Positions 43,819-52,383 of a stretch of DNA of 64,000 nt are shown here, in pieces. The notes under the pieces are model-generated. The model saw only the letters and a program-made list of their open reading frames with translations, searched no databases and was not told where the DNA came from. The position numbers were made by a program, and so were the translations under genes. The stretch's first letter is position 1, and each line of letters begins with the position of its first letter. The DNA is taken from contig JAJEEG010000006.1 in assembly GCA_022821085.1 (NCBI GenBank), positions 204,405 through 268,404 on the forward strand. The letters run 5' to 3'. The DNA comes from Candidatus Latescibacterota bacterium. Lineage in GTDB: Bacteria > JAAXHH01.

Positions 43819-46122
43819 ATGTACTGGTATTGCGCCTGCTTGCGCGCACTTGCCGCGAATTGTCTTCGGCATGCGGCGGCCTTCCGATGTTTGACGATAG
43901 CACTCTCTATGGCCGCCCTTCTGGCTATGCAGACCACCGGCACCGCGTCGGCGCAGGAGCGGGAAATCGTCCCGTTGCGCATCCTGGAAGCGTTGCACAT
44001 GGACGGCGTCCTGGACGAAGGCGTATGGCAGAACGCCCTGGCGGCCAGCGGTTTCACCCAGCAACGCCCCGACGAGGGCCAGCCGTCGTCCGAGCGGACC
44101 GAGGTGCGGGTCCTCTACGACGAGCAGACGCTGTACATCGGCCTCTGGGCGTTCGACTCGGACCCCTCCCAGATCATCGCCACCCAGATGGCGCGGGACG
44201 GCGACCTGGCGGACGACGATTATTTCCAGATCATCCTGGACACCTTCATGGACCGGCAGAACGGCATTCTCTTCGCCACCAATCCCGACGGCGCCCGCTA
44301 TGACGCCCAGGTGCGTAACGAGGGCCGGTCCGAGGGCCGCTTCAACACCAACATCCTGACGGACTGGAACGGCGTGTGGGACGTGTACACCTCCCGGAAT
44401 GAAGAGGGCTGGTATGCCGAGATGGCCATTCCCTGGAGCACGCTGCGCTTCGAGACCGGGGACGAAGTGAATTTCGGCATCAACCTGGAGCGCCAGATCC
44501 GCCGCCGCAACGAGCAGGCCTTCTGGGCGCCCGTCATCCGCCCCTTCAACATCTCCCAGGTCTCGGTGGCCGGGACGCTGTCGGGCCTGAACCTCACGCG
44601 GCACGACCACCGTTACCTGCAGGTTACGCCTTACTCCCTGGGCGGGGCCACGTGGACCTACGATCCCGGCCCTTCGACGCGGGACGAAGACTTCGACGGC
44701 GGGGTGGACGTGAAGTACGGCCTGACCAACAACCTGTCCCTCGATCTGACCTACAACACGGACTTCTCCCAGGTGGAAGTGGACGACGCGCAGGTCAACC
44801 TTACGCAGTTCAACCTGTTCTTCCCCGAAAAACGCGCCTTCTTCCTTGAGAACGGCGGACTGTTCCGATTCGGCGTGGCCCGGGAAACGGAACTTTTCTA
44901 CAGCCGAAACGTCGGCCTGGCGCGCGATAATACCGGCGCGCTGAGACAGGTACCGATCACCGGCGGCGGCCGCCTTACAGGCAAGGCCGGACGCACGAAC
45001 CTGGGCCTGCTGCTCATGCGCACGGGCGACGAGCGGTTCGGCGAGACCAAGCTCGAGGACAACATTTACGCCGTGGCGCGGATCAGCCAGGACGTGGGCG
45101 AGAAATCCAACGTGGGATTCATCGTCACCAACCAGCGGGTCGGCGGCGGCGACTACAACCGGGCGGCCGGCGGCGACTTCAACCTGGCCATCGGTCCCAA
45201 GCTGGCCGTCAGCGGGTTCCTGGCCGGCACCACCTACCAGTCAGGCGAGGAAAGCGAATCGGGCTTCGCGGGACGGCTGTGGTCGCGATGGAACGGTCCG
45301 CTCTGGCAGTTCGAGGGTCTTTACATGGGCGTGTCCGAGTTCTTCAATCCCGGCATGGGCTTCTTCAGCCGCCGGAGCCTGGCCCGGAACTTCGGCGGAT
45401 TCCACGAGGTTTCGGCCCGCGCGTTCTTTACGCCCGAACCCACCAACAGCATAGTCCGCCGGTACTTTCCCCACATCGTGCTCGCGGCGACCTTCGGCGA
45501 CGACGGAACGCAGCTGACCCGGCGGGAGCACTACCACTGGGAGCTGTTCTTCACCGGCGGCGAGCAGGCCGGGATTACGCTGGACCGCGCCTACACCCGC
45601 ATCAGCGAAAACACGCGCCCGATTCTGGGCGTCAAGCTCCCCGTGGGGAATTACACGGACGCGTCTACGCGCATGCACTACACGACGAACCTGAGCAAGC
45701 CCGTATTCGGTGATTTCCAGCTCATCCTCGGCCAGTACATCAACGGGAACCGGCGTTCGCTGAATCTCGAAGGTGGTCTGCGCGCCGGTTCGAATTTCAC
45801 CATCGGACCCCGGTACGAGCTCAACGACGTGACGCTCACCGACAGCGGAAACATGGAGCGGGACGTCACGGCCCATCTGTTCGGCGTCCGGACCGGTTAT
45901 TCCTTCTCGCCCGACGTATCCCTCAACGCGCTGGTCCAGTGGGATACCAACCAGGACCGGTTCGTGTCGAACTTCCGGTTCAACTACATCATCAGCCCGG
46001 GCAGCAACATCTACGTCGTGTACAACGAGCGGCGGGATAACGGGGACGCCACGGACGCCCTGCTCGGCGACCCGCTGGACCGTACGCTGGTGGTCAAGCT
46101 GGCCTACCTGTTCGATCTTTGA
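43819..46122 (+). CDS. DUF5916 outer-membrane protein with CBM9-like N-terminal domain
   Basis: A 767-residue protein. The N-terminus has a signal-like stretch (ALSMAALLAMQTTGTASAQ), then a CBM9-like domain with ALHMDGVLDEGVWQNAL and RVLYDEQTLYIGLWAFD. DUF5916 follows, with INLERQIRRRNEQAFW and LTYNTDFSQVEVDDAQVNL, and beta-barrel-type strands to the end (VVKLAYLFDL). Such proteins are frequent in marine Bacteroidota and related groups and are outer-membrane anchored; their function is unknown. The start is ambiguous: ATG 43819 would give an unusually long signal region with several Cys, and an internal ATG near 43909 would give a standard signal peptide. Four bases separate it from the receptor stop. 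Confidence 0.85.
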   Translation: MYWYCACLRALAANCLRHAAAFRCLTIALSMAALLAMQTTGTASAQEREIVPLRILEALHMDGVLDEGVWQNALAASGFTQQRPDEGQPSSERTEVRVLYDEQTLYIGLWAFDSDPSQIIATQMARDGDLADDDYFQIILDTFMDRQNGILFATNPDGARYDAQVRNEGRSEGRFNTNILTDWNGVWDVYTSRNEEGWYAEMAIPWSTLRFETGDEVNFGINLERQIRRRNEQAFWAPVIRPFNISQVSVAGTLSGLNLTRHDHRYLQVTPYSLGGATWTYDPGPSTRDEDFDGGVDVKYGLTNNLSLDLTYNTDFSQVEVDDAQVNLTQFNLFFPEKRAFFLENGGLFRFGVARETELFYSRNVGLARDNTGALRQVPITGGGRLTGKAGRTNLGLLLMRTGDERFGETKLEDNIYAVARISQDVGEKSNVGFIVTNQRVGGGDYNRAAGGDFNLAIGPKLAVSGFLAGTTYQSGEESESGFAGRLWSRWNGPLWQFEGLYMGVSEFFNPGMGFFSRRSLARNFGGFHEVSARAFFTPEPTNSIVRRYFPHIVLAATFGDDGTQLTRREHYHWELFFTGGEQAGITLDRAYTRISENTRPILGVKLPVGNYTDASTRMHYTTNLSKPVFGDFQLILGQYINGNRRSLNLEGGLRAGSNFTIGPRYELNDVTLTDSGNMERDVTAHLFGVRTGYSFSPDVSLNALVQWDTNQDRFVSNFRFNYIISPGSNIYVVYNERRDNGDATDALLGDPLDRTLVVKLAYLFDL

Positions 46123-46157
46123 TCAATCCTTCCGGCGGGACGGCTCGCGATGCGCTC

Positions 46158-46517
46158 ATGAACGTACTCGGTGGACCACTCACGGGCTGTTCGATGGATC
46201 CCCTGACCGGATTCTATCGCGACGGCGCGTGCAATACCGGATCGGGCGACGCGGGCGTCCACGCCGTGTGCGCGGTGATGACCGAAGAGTTCCTGGTCTT
46301 TTCGAAGGCGGCGGGAAACGACCTCAGCACGCCCGTACCCGCCTTCGGCTTCCAGGGCCTGACGCCCGGCGATCGCTGGTGCGTCTGCGTGAACCGATGG
46401 AAAGAAGCCTACGACGCGGGCGTGGCGCCGCCGGTGGTACTGAGCGCCACCCACGCCATGTCCCTGGAATTCGTGTCGCTGGAAGAGCTGAAAGCCTGCG
46501 CCATGGACGAGGCGTAG
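46158..46517 (+). CDS. DUF2237 family protein
   Basis: A 119-residue cytoplasmic protein matching DUF2237 nearly end to end: NVLGGPLTGCSMDPLTGFYRDG, then CAVMTEEFLVFSKAAGNDLSTP, then GLTPGDRWCVCVNRWKEAYDAG and a SLEELKAC ending. The start is ATG 46158, where similarity begins; a TTG at 46119 overlapping the DUF5916 stop is in frame but adds unconserved residues. Conserved Cys residues suggest metal binding. The role is unknown. It follows the DUF5916 gene directly. Confidence 0.9.
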   Translation: MNVLGGPLTGCSMDPLTGFYRDGACNTGSGDAGVHAVCAVMTEEFLVFSKAAGNDLSTPVPAFGFQGLTPGDRWCVCVNRWKEAYDAGVAPPVVLSATHAMSLEFVSLEELKACAMDEA

Positions 46518-46572
46518 ACCGGCTGCCGGCCATCACGGACGACCCGAGCGTTGCGTGTCCTGTTTTATTTCC

Positions 46573-46600
46573 TTGATTTTGAATGGCGCGCCGCTTAAAT
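46573..46600 (+). promoter_or_regulatory. Candidate promoter for rpmG-rpmB
   Basis: TTGATT (46573-46578) and TTAAAT (46595-46600), each matching 4 of 6 consensus bases, are 16 bp apart in a locally AT-rich stretch 60 bp upstream of the rpmG start. Confidence 0.35.
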
Positions 46601-46659
46601 TTGAACGCCTGATTGGTAGAACCGGCAATTAAAAGAATGTCTCGCCTTAGGAGTACAGC

Positions 46660-46821
46660 ATGGCCAAGGGCAAGAACCGCGAACTGGTGAAACTCAAGAG
46701 CACGGAAAGCGCGCATTGCTACTACACGAAGAAGAACCGGCGTAACACGACCGCTCGCGTCGAACTCAAGAAGTACGATCCCACGCTGCGGCGGCACGTC
46801 ATGTACCGGGAGACGCGGTAG
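46660..46821 (+). CDS. rpmG: 50S ribosomal protein bL33
   Basis: A 53-residue ribosomal protein: [20 protein letters not shown], then [21 protein letters not shown] and a [10 protein letters not shown] end. It is too short to appear among longer frames but is unmistakable. It has a single Cys, so it is the zinc-free (C-minus) form. An SD (ttaggag) precedes ATG 46660. It is followed by rpmB 23 bp downstream, the usual rpmB/rpmG pairing in reversed order. Confidence 0.95.
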   Translation: MAKGKNRELVKLKSTESAHCYYTKKNRRNTTARVELKKYDPTLRRHVMYRETR

Positions 46822-46844
46822 CCGCGTTCCTGGAGGTTTGCCTC

Positions 46845-47084
46845 ATGTCCAGAAAGTGCAAGTTGACCGGAAAAGGTCCCCTGGTCGGTTTCAACATATC
46901 CCACGCCCATAACAAGACCAAGCGGCGTCAGTATCCCAATCTGCAGCTTAAGCGTATCTACGTGCCCGAACTGGGCCGCACGGTGCGCATCAAGATGTCC
47001 GTCAGCGCCTTGCGGACGGTCACGAAGATCGGGCTGATGCCCTTCCTGAAGAAACAGGGACTGCGGCTGCAGGACGTGCTGTAG
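46845..47084 (+). CDS. rpmB: 50S ribosomal protein bL28
   Basis: A 79-residue protein with the family opening [23 protein letters not shown] and a core of [20 protein letters not shown] and [12 protein letters not shown]. It lacks the CxxC pairs of the zinc-binding form (one Cys only). A ggagg SD (tcctggaggtttgcctc) precedes ATG 46845. It shares its transcript with rpmG. Confidence 0.96.
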   Translation: MSRKCKLTGKGPLVGFNISHAHNKTKRRQYPNLQLKRIYVPELGRTVRIKMSVSALRTVTKIGLMPFLKKQGLRLQDVL

Positions 47085-47095
47085 CAACCGGCCCC

Positions 47096-47611
47096 ATGTC
47101 GTCCAAGAGCGCTTCATCCCACAAATCCCAGGCGGCCGAGCGTGGGCCCGTGGGCGTCGCCGTCGTCACCGTCAGCGATTCCCGCACGCCGGAGACGGAC
47201 GTCAACGGCGATTACCTCCGTACGCGCATCGAAGAAGCGGGCCATCGGGTCGCAGGCTATAAACTGATCCGGGATGAACCGGACCAGGTCGAAGCCGCCC
47301 TGGAGGACTGCACCGGCGAAGGTATCCAGATCGTCATTTTCAACGGAGGTACCGGCATCTCGAAGAGAGACCGGACCTACGACGTGCTGAACCGCAGTCT
47401 GGAAAAGCCGCTGCCCGGTTTCGGCGAGCTCTTCCGCATGCTCAGCTACGACCAGGTCGGGTCCGCGGCCATGTTGTCCCGCGCCACGGCGGGCGTGTAC
47501 CGCAACACGGTGGTCATCTCCACGCCCGGCTCCCCGGCCGCGGTGCAGCTGGCCTGGGAGCAACTGATCGCGCCGGAGATTGCCCACCTGGGTTGGGAGC
47601 TGACGCGGTAG
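47096..47611 (+). CDS. Molybdopterin adenylyltransferase/MoaB-type protein
   Basis: A 171-residue MogA/MoaB-family protein. After a 15-residue polar N-terminus it reads [21 protein letters not shown] and [17 protein letters not shown], the substrate-binding loop, then [25 protein letters not shown]. It participates in molybdenum cofactor biosynthesis, attaching AMP to molybdopterin. MogA and MoaB cannot be separated here, and no other moa or moe gene lies in the window. It starts 11 bp after rpmB. Confidence 0.92.
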   Translation: MSSKSASSHKSQAAERGPVGVAVVTVSDSRTPETDVNGDYLRTRIEEAGHRVAGYKLIRDEPDQVEAALEDCTGEGIQIVIFNGGTGISKRDRTYDVLNRSLEKPLPGFGELFRMLSYDQVGSAAMLSRATAGVYRNTVVISTPGSPAAVQLAWEQLIAPEIAHLGWELTR

Positions 47612-47623
47612 TCGCTTCGAATT

Positions 47624-47679
47624 AAGTCGAATCCAGCAAGTCGTATCCAGCAAGTCGAATCCAGCAAGTCGAATCTGGC
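47624..47679. repeat. Four tandem 14-bp units after the MoaB gene
   Basis: aagtcgaatccagc repeats at 47624, 47638 (one change), 47652 (exact) and 47666 (two changes). They begin 12 bp after the MoaB stop codon and precede the M28 peptidase. Confidence 0.92.
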
Positions 47680-47736
47680 AAGGCCGCCCGGCCATGCGTG
47701 GGGGTGGCGCCTTTCCATATCAACACGGAGGTCTTC

Positions 47737-49233
47737 ATGCTGTCCGCTTTTACCGGATCACTATCGGGTCTCGCGCGTCGCGTCAGCCCGCACAGTTCCA
47801 GGACCCGCGTCCCACTGAACAACCTGGTCTTTTCGCTGGCTCTTTCGCTAGCCCTTTCGCTGGCTTTTTCGGCGGCCTTGCCCGGCGAGGCCCGAGGGCA
47901 GACCGACGACGAAAAAACGGTCACCGCGATCTTCAACGAACGGCTGACTACGGGAGAGATGTACTACCTCCTCGAAGACCTGTGCAAGAACATCGGTCCG
48001 CGTCTCAGCGGGTCGGAAGGCGCCGAACGTTCCGTGACCTGGGCAAAAGAGGTGATGGAAGGCTACGGGTTCGACCGGGTCTACCTGCAGGAAGTCATGG
48101 TGCCCCACTGGGAACGGGGCGAACCGGAGCAGGTGCGGATCGTCAACGTCGACGAAGGCATGATCGAGCTGAGCGCCCTGGCCATCGGAGGATCGGAGCC
48201 GACCGCGCCGACGGGGCTCACGGCGCCCGTCGTGGTGGTCCATTCCCTGGAAGAAGTGGAGGAGATCGGCCGCGAGGCTGTTGAAGGGAAGATCGTCTTC
48301 TACAACCGACGCTTCGACCAGACGGTGATCTCCACGGGGCCCGGCTACGGCGGAGCGGTGGACCAGCGTACCGCCGGCCCGTCCCAGGCGGCCAGGTTCG
48401 GCGCCGTGGGCGTGGTGATCCGGTCGGCCGGTTCGGACTTCAGCGATGCGCCTCACACCGGCGGACTGCGCTACGCCGAAGACGTGGAGCGCATCCCGGC
48501 CGCGGCCCTGGGCTACCAGTCCGCCGACCGCCTGGAACGGGCGCTCGAGGAGCAGCCCGAAGCCATGCTCTACATGCGCCTGGCCAGCAAGTGGCACCCC
48601 GACGCTCTCTCGCACAACGTGATCGGCGAGATCCGGGGCAGCGAACGGCCGGACGAGATCATCCTGGTGGGCGGTCATCTCGACTCGTGGGACGTGGCCG
48701 AGGGCGCCCATGACGACGGCGCGGGCGTGGTCCACTCCATCGGCGTGCTGCGGACCTTCCAGAAACTCGGCATCCAGCCCCGGCACACCATCCGGGCCGT
48801 CCTGTTCATGAACGAGGAAAACGGCCTTCGCGGAGGCCTCAAGTACGCCGAAGTGGCCAGGGATACGGGAGAGAACCACGTGATCGCCCTCGAAAGCGAC
48901 GCGGGCGGCTTCAGCCCTCGGGGATTCGGCGTGTCCGCGGACGATGACGTCATCGAACGCTTCCGGTCGTGGCTGCCCCTGTTTCCCCAGAACACGGTCT
49001 CCTACATCAACATGGGCGGCGGCGGCGCCGACATCGGTCCGCTCCGCAGGGAGACGGGTACGCCGACCATCGGGTTTATCCCCGACTCGCAGCGCGCGTT
49101 CGACTACCATCACGCGACCACCGACGTCTTCGAAGCCGTGAACCGCCGGGAACTGGAACTGGGCGGCGCGTCCATCGCCACGCTGATCTACCTGATCGAC
49201 AAGTACGGCCTGAGGGACGATATGGCCCAGTAG
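47737..49233 (+). CDS. M28-family zinc aminopeptidase, exported
   Basis: A 498-residue peptidase with a signal peptide bearing a Leu/Ala/Ser repeat (SLALSLALSLAFSAAL). The double-zinc site is complete: GGHLDSWDVAEGAHDDGAGV (H and D), NEENGLRGG (catalytic E and ligand E), ESDAGG (D) and YHHATTDVF (H). A PA-type insert (VFYNRRFDQTVISTGPGYG) fits M28B/D-like exopeptidases. It removes N-terminal residues from extracellular or periplasmic peptides. The start ATG 47737 follows an SD ggagg. An upstream in-frame stretch (from 47698) has no similarity. Confidence 0.92.
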   Translation: MLSAFTGSLSGLARRVSPHSSRTRVPLNNLVFSLALSLALSLAFSAALPGEARGQTDDEKTVTAIFNERLTTGEMYYLLEDLCKNIGPRLSGSEGAERSVTWAKEVMEGYGFDRVYLQEVMVPHWERGEPEQVRIVNVDEGMIELSALAIGGSEPTAPTGLTAPVVVVHSLEEVEEIGREAVEGKIVFYNRRFDQTVISTGPGYGGAVDQRTAGPSQAARFGAVGVVIRSAGSDFSDAPHTGGLRYAEDVERIPAAALGYQSADRLERALEEQPEAMLYMRLASKWHPDALSHNVIGEIRGSERPDEIILVGGHLDSWDVAEGAHDDGAGVVHSIGVLRTFQKLGIQPRHTIRAVLFMNEENGLRGGLKYAEVARDTGENHVIALESDAGGFSPRGFGVSADDDVIERFRSWLPLFPQNTVSYINMGGGGADIGPLRRETGTPTIGFIPDSQRAFDYHHATTDVFEAVNRRELELGGASIATLIYLIDKYGLRDDMAQ

Positions 49234-49243
49234 GATGGTGGCG

Positions 49244-49843
49244 ATGAAGACGCTCGGGGTCCTTCTCTGCCTGTTGACGGCCACCGCGGCTGCGGTCCCG
49301 GCTGCGGTCCCGGCTGCGGCCCCGGTCCCGGCTGCGGTTCCGGCTGCGGCCTCGGTCCTGGGTCCGGCTGCGGTACCGGGTCCGGCCTCGGCATACGCCC
49401 ACGTGTTCTACGTGAGCATCACGCGGGTCAAGTGGAACGTGGACGTTGCGCGTCTCGACGTGTCCGTGCGGATCTTCACGGACGACCTGGAAGAGGCCAT
49501 CGTGGCGAAGGGCGGACCCCGCCTCAGGCTCTGGACCGGGCAGGCCCATGCCGACCGCGACCGCCACGTGTCCGACTATCTGGCCTCCCGACTGGCCTTT
49601 CGGGTCAACGGCGTGGACCGGCAGTTGACTTACGCCGGCATGGAGGACGCGCTTGACGCCACGGCCTGCCTGGTGCAGATTACGGGTGTGGACCGCGTGG
49701 AGACGATCGAGGTCGAGAACCGGATCCTGATCGAAATGTTCGACACGCAGGCCAACGTGATGCGGTTCGAAATCGGCGGCGAGAGGAAGTACGTCAACCT
49801 GAGCAAGAAGACCGTCACGGGGACGGTTCGATTCGGGTCATGA
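49244..49843 (+). CDS. DUF6702 family exported protein
   Basis: A 199-residue protein. A signal peptide is followed by an Ala/Val/Pro repeat (encoded by tandem gctgcggtcccg-like units, 49288-49390) before the mature start HVFYVSITRVKWNVDVARLDVSVRIFTDDLEEAI, which is DUF6702's hallmark. The C-terminus is GTVRFGS. In FCB genomes this gene is usually followed by a HupE/UreJ-like membrane protein, as here. ATG 49235 and ATG 49244 are both possible; the second gives a normal signal sequence. The function is unknown, and the operon with a HupE/UreJ protein suggests metal handling or envelope assembly. Confidence 0.88.
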   Translation: MKTLGVLLCLLTATAAAVPAAVPAAAPVPAAVPAAASVLGPAAVPGPASAYAHVFYVSITRVKWNVDVARLDVSVRIFTDDLEEAIVAKGGPRLRLWTGQAHADRDRHVSDYLASRLAFRVNGVDRQLTYAGMEDALDATACLVQITGVDRVETIEVENRILIEMFDTQANVMRFEIGGERKYVNLSKKTVTGTVRFGS

Positions 49844-49908
49844 GGACGCGGCTGGACAGCGCGAAAGGTCCGGTCCGTCGACCGGGAACGGTTCGTTTCG
49901 GGTCGTGA
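49820..49908. repeat. Direct repeat copying the DUF6702 3' end and stop
   Basis: GGGACGGTTCGATTCGGGTC plus ATGA at 49820-49843 (last codons and TGA) matches 49885-49908 at 21 of 24 bases, offset 65 bp. The second copy also ends in TGA. Confidence 0.85.
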
Positions 49909-49974
49909 CGATGGGAATCGGCCGCGTTGGGGTCGGGATTACGCCCTCGGCGCCGGCTGAACTTTAGGCGGAAG

Positions 49975-50547
49975 ATGTCCGAATTCCAGGTATATCTGCA
50001 ACTCGGTTTCGACCATATTTCGGACCTGAACGCCTACGACCACATCGTCTTCATCATCGCGCTGTGCGCCGCCTATCCGCTGAACCGGTGGCGTTCGGTG
50101 ATCGTGCTGGTCACGGCCTTCACGATAGGGCACTCGATCACCCTGGCGCTGGCTACGCTCCGCCTCGTTCTGGTCCCGACGGACCTGGTCGAGACGCTCA
50201 TCCCCGTGACGATCCTGGCGACCTGCCTGATGAACGTCTGGCGGCCGTTCGAAGCGCAGTTCGGCCGGAAGACGAGCTACGGACTGGCCCTGTTCTTCGG
50301 CCTGATCCACGGCCTGGGTTTCTCGAACTACCTGAGGGCGCTGCTCGGCATGGAGGAATCGATCGTCGTGCCGCTCCTGTCCTTCAACATCGGGCTGGAA
50401 CTGGGCCAGTTGATGATCGTGGCGATCTTCGCGGCCGTGGCCTTCGTGATCCTGCGGATCCTGGGAACGCCGCACCGCCAGTGGAACCTCTTCGTATCGG
50501 GTGCGGCCGCCGGCGTATCGGCCATGCTGTTGATCGGGGCGAACTGA
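49975..50547 (+). CDS. HupE/UreJ-like membrane protein
   Basis: A 190-residue protein with six hydrophobic segments. It is rich in HupE/UreJ-type motifs: GFDHISDLNAYDHIVFIIAL (His in TM1), FTIGHSITLALA, FGLIHGLGFSNYL and LLSFNIGLELGQL. HupE and UreJ proteins transport nickel; this subgroup often pairs with DUF6702 and may transport nickel, copper or another metal. The start is ATG 49975, with a ggcgg-type SD. No hydrogenase or urease gene is in the window. Confidence 0.88.
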   Translation: MSEFQVYLQLGFDHISDLNAYDHIVFIIALCAAYPLNRWRSVIVLVTAFTIGHSITLALATLRLVLVPTDLVETLIPVTILATCLMNVWRPFEAQFGRKTSYGLALFFGLIHGLGFSNYLRALLGMEESIVVPLLSFNIGLELGQLMIVAIFAAVAFVILRILGTPHRQWNLFVSGAAAGVSAMLLIGAN

Positions 50548-50664
50548 ACATGCACCGGCGGTTGGGCGTGCATGATCCGCGGACGGGGTCGCACCCCGGT
50601 CCGGGCGAGTTGAGCACGTTGCCTTCGGTGGCGAGCTGAAGTGGAGGACCTTACGATCGTGACG

Positions 50665-51087
50665 ATGGATACGACGATAGAAGAAGTGCTGGAAGACTTC
50701 GAATACCTGGATGACTGGGAAGAGCGGTACCAGGAGATCATCGACCTGGGAAAGAAACTCCCGCCCCTTGACGATGCCTACAAGACCGATGCGTACAAGG
50801 TCAAGGGTTGCGTGAGCCAGGTCTGGCTCGTACCCCACGTAGCCGGGACCCTGCCGCCGACCATCACCTTTGACGCCGACAGCGACGCCCACATCGTCCG
50901 CGGCCTCGTGGCCATCCTGCTCATGGTCTATTCCGGCAAGACGCCGCGCCAGATCCTGGACGCAGACATCGAAGGCATCTTTGATCGGCTGGACCTGGCG
51001 TCCCACCTCAGTCCGAGCCGGAGCAACGGTTTCCGGTCCATGGTCAAGAAGATCCGGTCGATCGCCGGCGGCGCGCTGGCCAACTAG
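50665..51087 (+). CDS. sufE: SufE-type cysteine desulfurase activator
   Basis: A 140-residue protein that accepts sulfur from SufS (cysteine desulfurase). The active Cys is in YKVKGCVSQVWLVP. The N-terminus EEVLEDFEYLDDWEERYQEI, IIDLGKKLPPL and the C-terminal LSPSRSNGFRSMVKKI are typical SufE. GTG at 50641 or 50659 are in-frame alternatives; the gtggagg at 50641 could serve as the SD. No suf operon is adjacent, as is common for stand-alone sufE genes. Confidence 0.92.
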   Translation: MDTTIEEVLEDFEYLDDWEERYQEIIDLGKKLPPLDDAYKTDAYKVKGCVSQVWLVPHVAGTLPPTITFDADSDAHIVRGLVAILLMVYSGKTPRQILDADIEGIFDRLDLASHLSPSRSNGFRSMVKKIRSIAGGALAN

Positions 51088-51158
51088 GCCAACCAGGGTC
51101 GCCCGCCCATCCCGGCGTGATCGCCCATCCCGGCGTGATCGCCCATCACGACCTAATC
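51078..51158. repeat. Tandem repeats over and beyond the sufE stop
   Basis: A 9-bp unit, ggccaacta then ggccaacca (51078-51095), includes the TAG stop in the first unit. It is followed by three 18-bp units (gcccatcccggcgtgatc at 51105 and 51123, exact, and a decayed copy at 51141). Confidence 0.85.
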
Positions 51159-52094
51159 ACCCATGCCGGCAACGATCCCGTCGACCTGCGCGCGATGGTC
51201 TTCGGACAGCTCCCAACCCACCGCTTCGATATTCTGTTCAACCTGGTCCGGCCGCGTCGCGCCGCACAGGACCGACGTGATGCCCGGCTGCCTGGCCGTC
51301 CAGTGGATGACGAGCTGGGCGATGGACTTGCCGTATTCGTCCGCAATCGGCCTGAGCCAGTCGAGCATGTCCAGCGTGCGTCCGAGCTCCTCCCCCTGGA
51401 ACCGGACGTCCTCGTTGCGGTTGTCGCCTTCGGGAAATTGGTGGCCACGTCCGTATTTCCCGGTCAGCAGCCCCTTGTACAGCGGCCAGTAGGAGATCAC
51501 GGCGATGTTGTTGCCGCGGCAGTAGGGCAGGATCTCCGCCTCGATGTCCCGATTGAGCAGGTTGTACGGCGGCTGGTCCGAGTGGAGCGGCGCGTGGCGG
51601 GCGAATTCCTTCATCTGCGCCACGTCGTAATTGCTCACGCCGATGGCGCGGATCTTGCCCTGTTCCTTCAGTTCGGCGAGCGTGGCGGCCGTTTCCTCGA
51701 AGGGCGTGTTCTCGTCCGGCGCGTGCACCTGGTACAGGTCGATGTAGTCGGTATTCAGCCTGCGGAGGCTTTCTTCGACCTGTTCGAGGACCCGCTTCCT
51801 CGAGCTGTCCCGGAGCAGCGTCGTGCCATCCCAGTACAGGCCGCATTTCGTCGCAAGGACGATCTGGTCGCGCCTGCCCGCGATGGCCCGGCCCACCAGC
51901 CGTTCCGATTCGCCGCTGCGTCCGTACATGTAGGCGGTGTCGATGAGGGTGATGCCGCCGTCCATGGCCGCCTCCAGCGCCGCCAGGGACGCGTTGTCGT
52001 CGATTCCGGTCCATCCTACGCCGGCCATGGGCCAGCAGCCCATGCCGATGGCCGATACCGTCAGGCCCGATTCACCGAGCGCTCTATATTCCAT
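51153..52094 (-). CDS. Aldo/keto reductase
   Basis: A 313-residue NADPH-dependent oxidoreductase with the (beta/alpha)8 fold. The tetrad is visible: Asp in LIDTAYMYG (with Tyr), Lys in VLATKCGL and His in YQVHAPDEN. The C-terminal NADP segment VLCGATRPDQVEQNI is present. The N-terminus MEYRALGESGLTVSAIGMGCW marks the start at ATG 52094. It resembles Mg-dependent or general aldose reductases of the AKR7/11-like group. It lies opposite to its neighbours, divergent from DUF1326. Confidence 0.9.
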   Translation of the reverse strand: MEYRALGESGLTVSAIGMGCWPMAGVGWTGIDDNASLAALEAAMDGGITLIDTAYMYGRSGESERLVGRAIAGRRDQIVLATKCGLYWDGTTLLRDSSRKRVLEQVEESLRRLNTDYIDLYQVHAPDENTPFEETAATLAELKEQGKIRAIGVSNYDVAQMKEFARHAPLHSDQPPYNLLNRDIEAEILPYCRGNNIAVISYWPLYKGLLTGKYGRGHQFPEGDNRNEDVRFQGEELGRTLDMLDWLRPIADEYGKSIAQLVIHWTARQPGITSVLCGATRPDQVEQNIEAVGWELSEDHRAQVDGIVAGMGD

Positions 52095-52157
52095 GTTCGA
52101 TTCCTTTGGCATGAGATCAGTCGAGGCCGACCGCCCCTCCATCGATTCGATTTGCGA

Positions 52158-52187
52158 TTGACTTGAAGGGCGGGGAGCACATATATT
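52158..52187 (+). promoter_or_regulatory. Sigma70-type promoter upstream of the DUF1326 gene
   Basis: TTGACT (52158-52163) and TATATT (52182-52187) are 18 bp apart, each with 5 of 6 consensus bases. A GAATATACTGCG-type motif occurs at 52188-52199 and, with one change, at 52217-52228, which could be a bound operator pair. The 5' UTR to ATG 52384 would be about 190 bp. Confidence 0.65.
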
Positions 52188-52383
52188 GAATATACTGCGA
52201 TGTTTCCGGTACGGTAGAATATACCGCGTTACAGTTACGCGCCCAAACGATATTGAACTGAAATCGGGCGGCGGTCCGTTGAAAACCAGCGGAGTCGTTA
52301 TCCTCGCCACAGGCAGTTCCCAGCGTGGCCGGACGCGCCGACCCCCAAACCAGAAGCCCAGCAACGCAAAACAGGGAGGCAAT

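Noticed and set aside
42535..44610. A 691-residue minus-strand open frame
   Set aside because: It opposes the ZnuD-like receptor and DUF5916 genes and has no domain of its own; GC-rich codon usage creates such frames.
46573..46659. A tRNA gene ahead of rpmG
   Set aside because: A gattggtaga segment resembles a D-arm, but no acceptor stem, anticodon arm or T-arm follows.
47624..47679. CRISPR-like array
   Set aside because: The units are only 14 bp and contiguous without spacers, so they are a simple tandem repeat.
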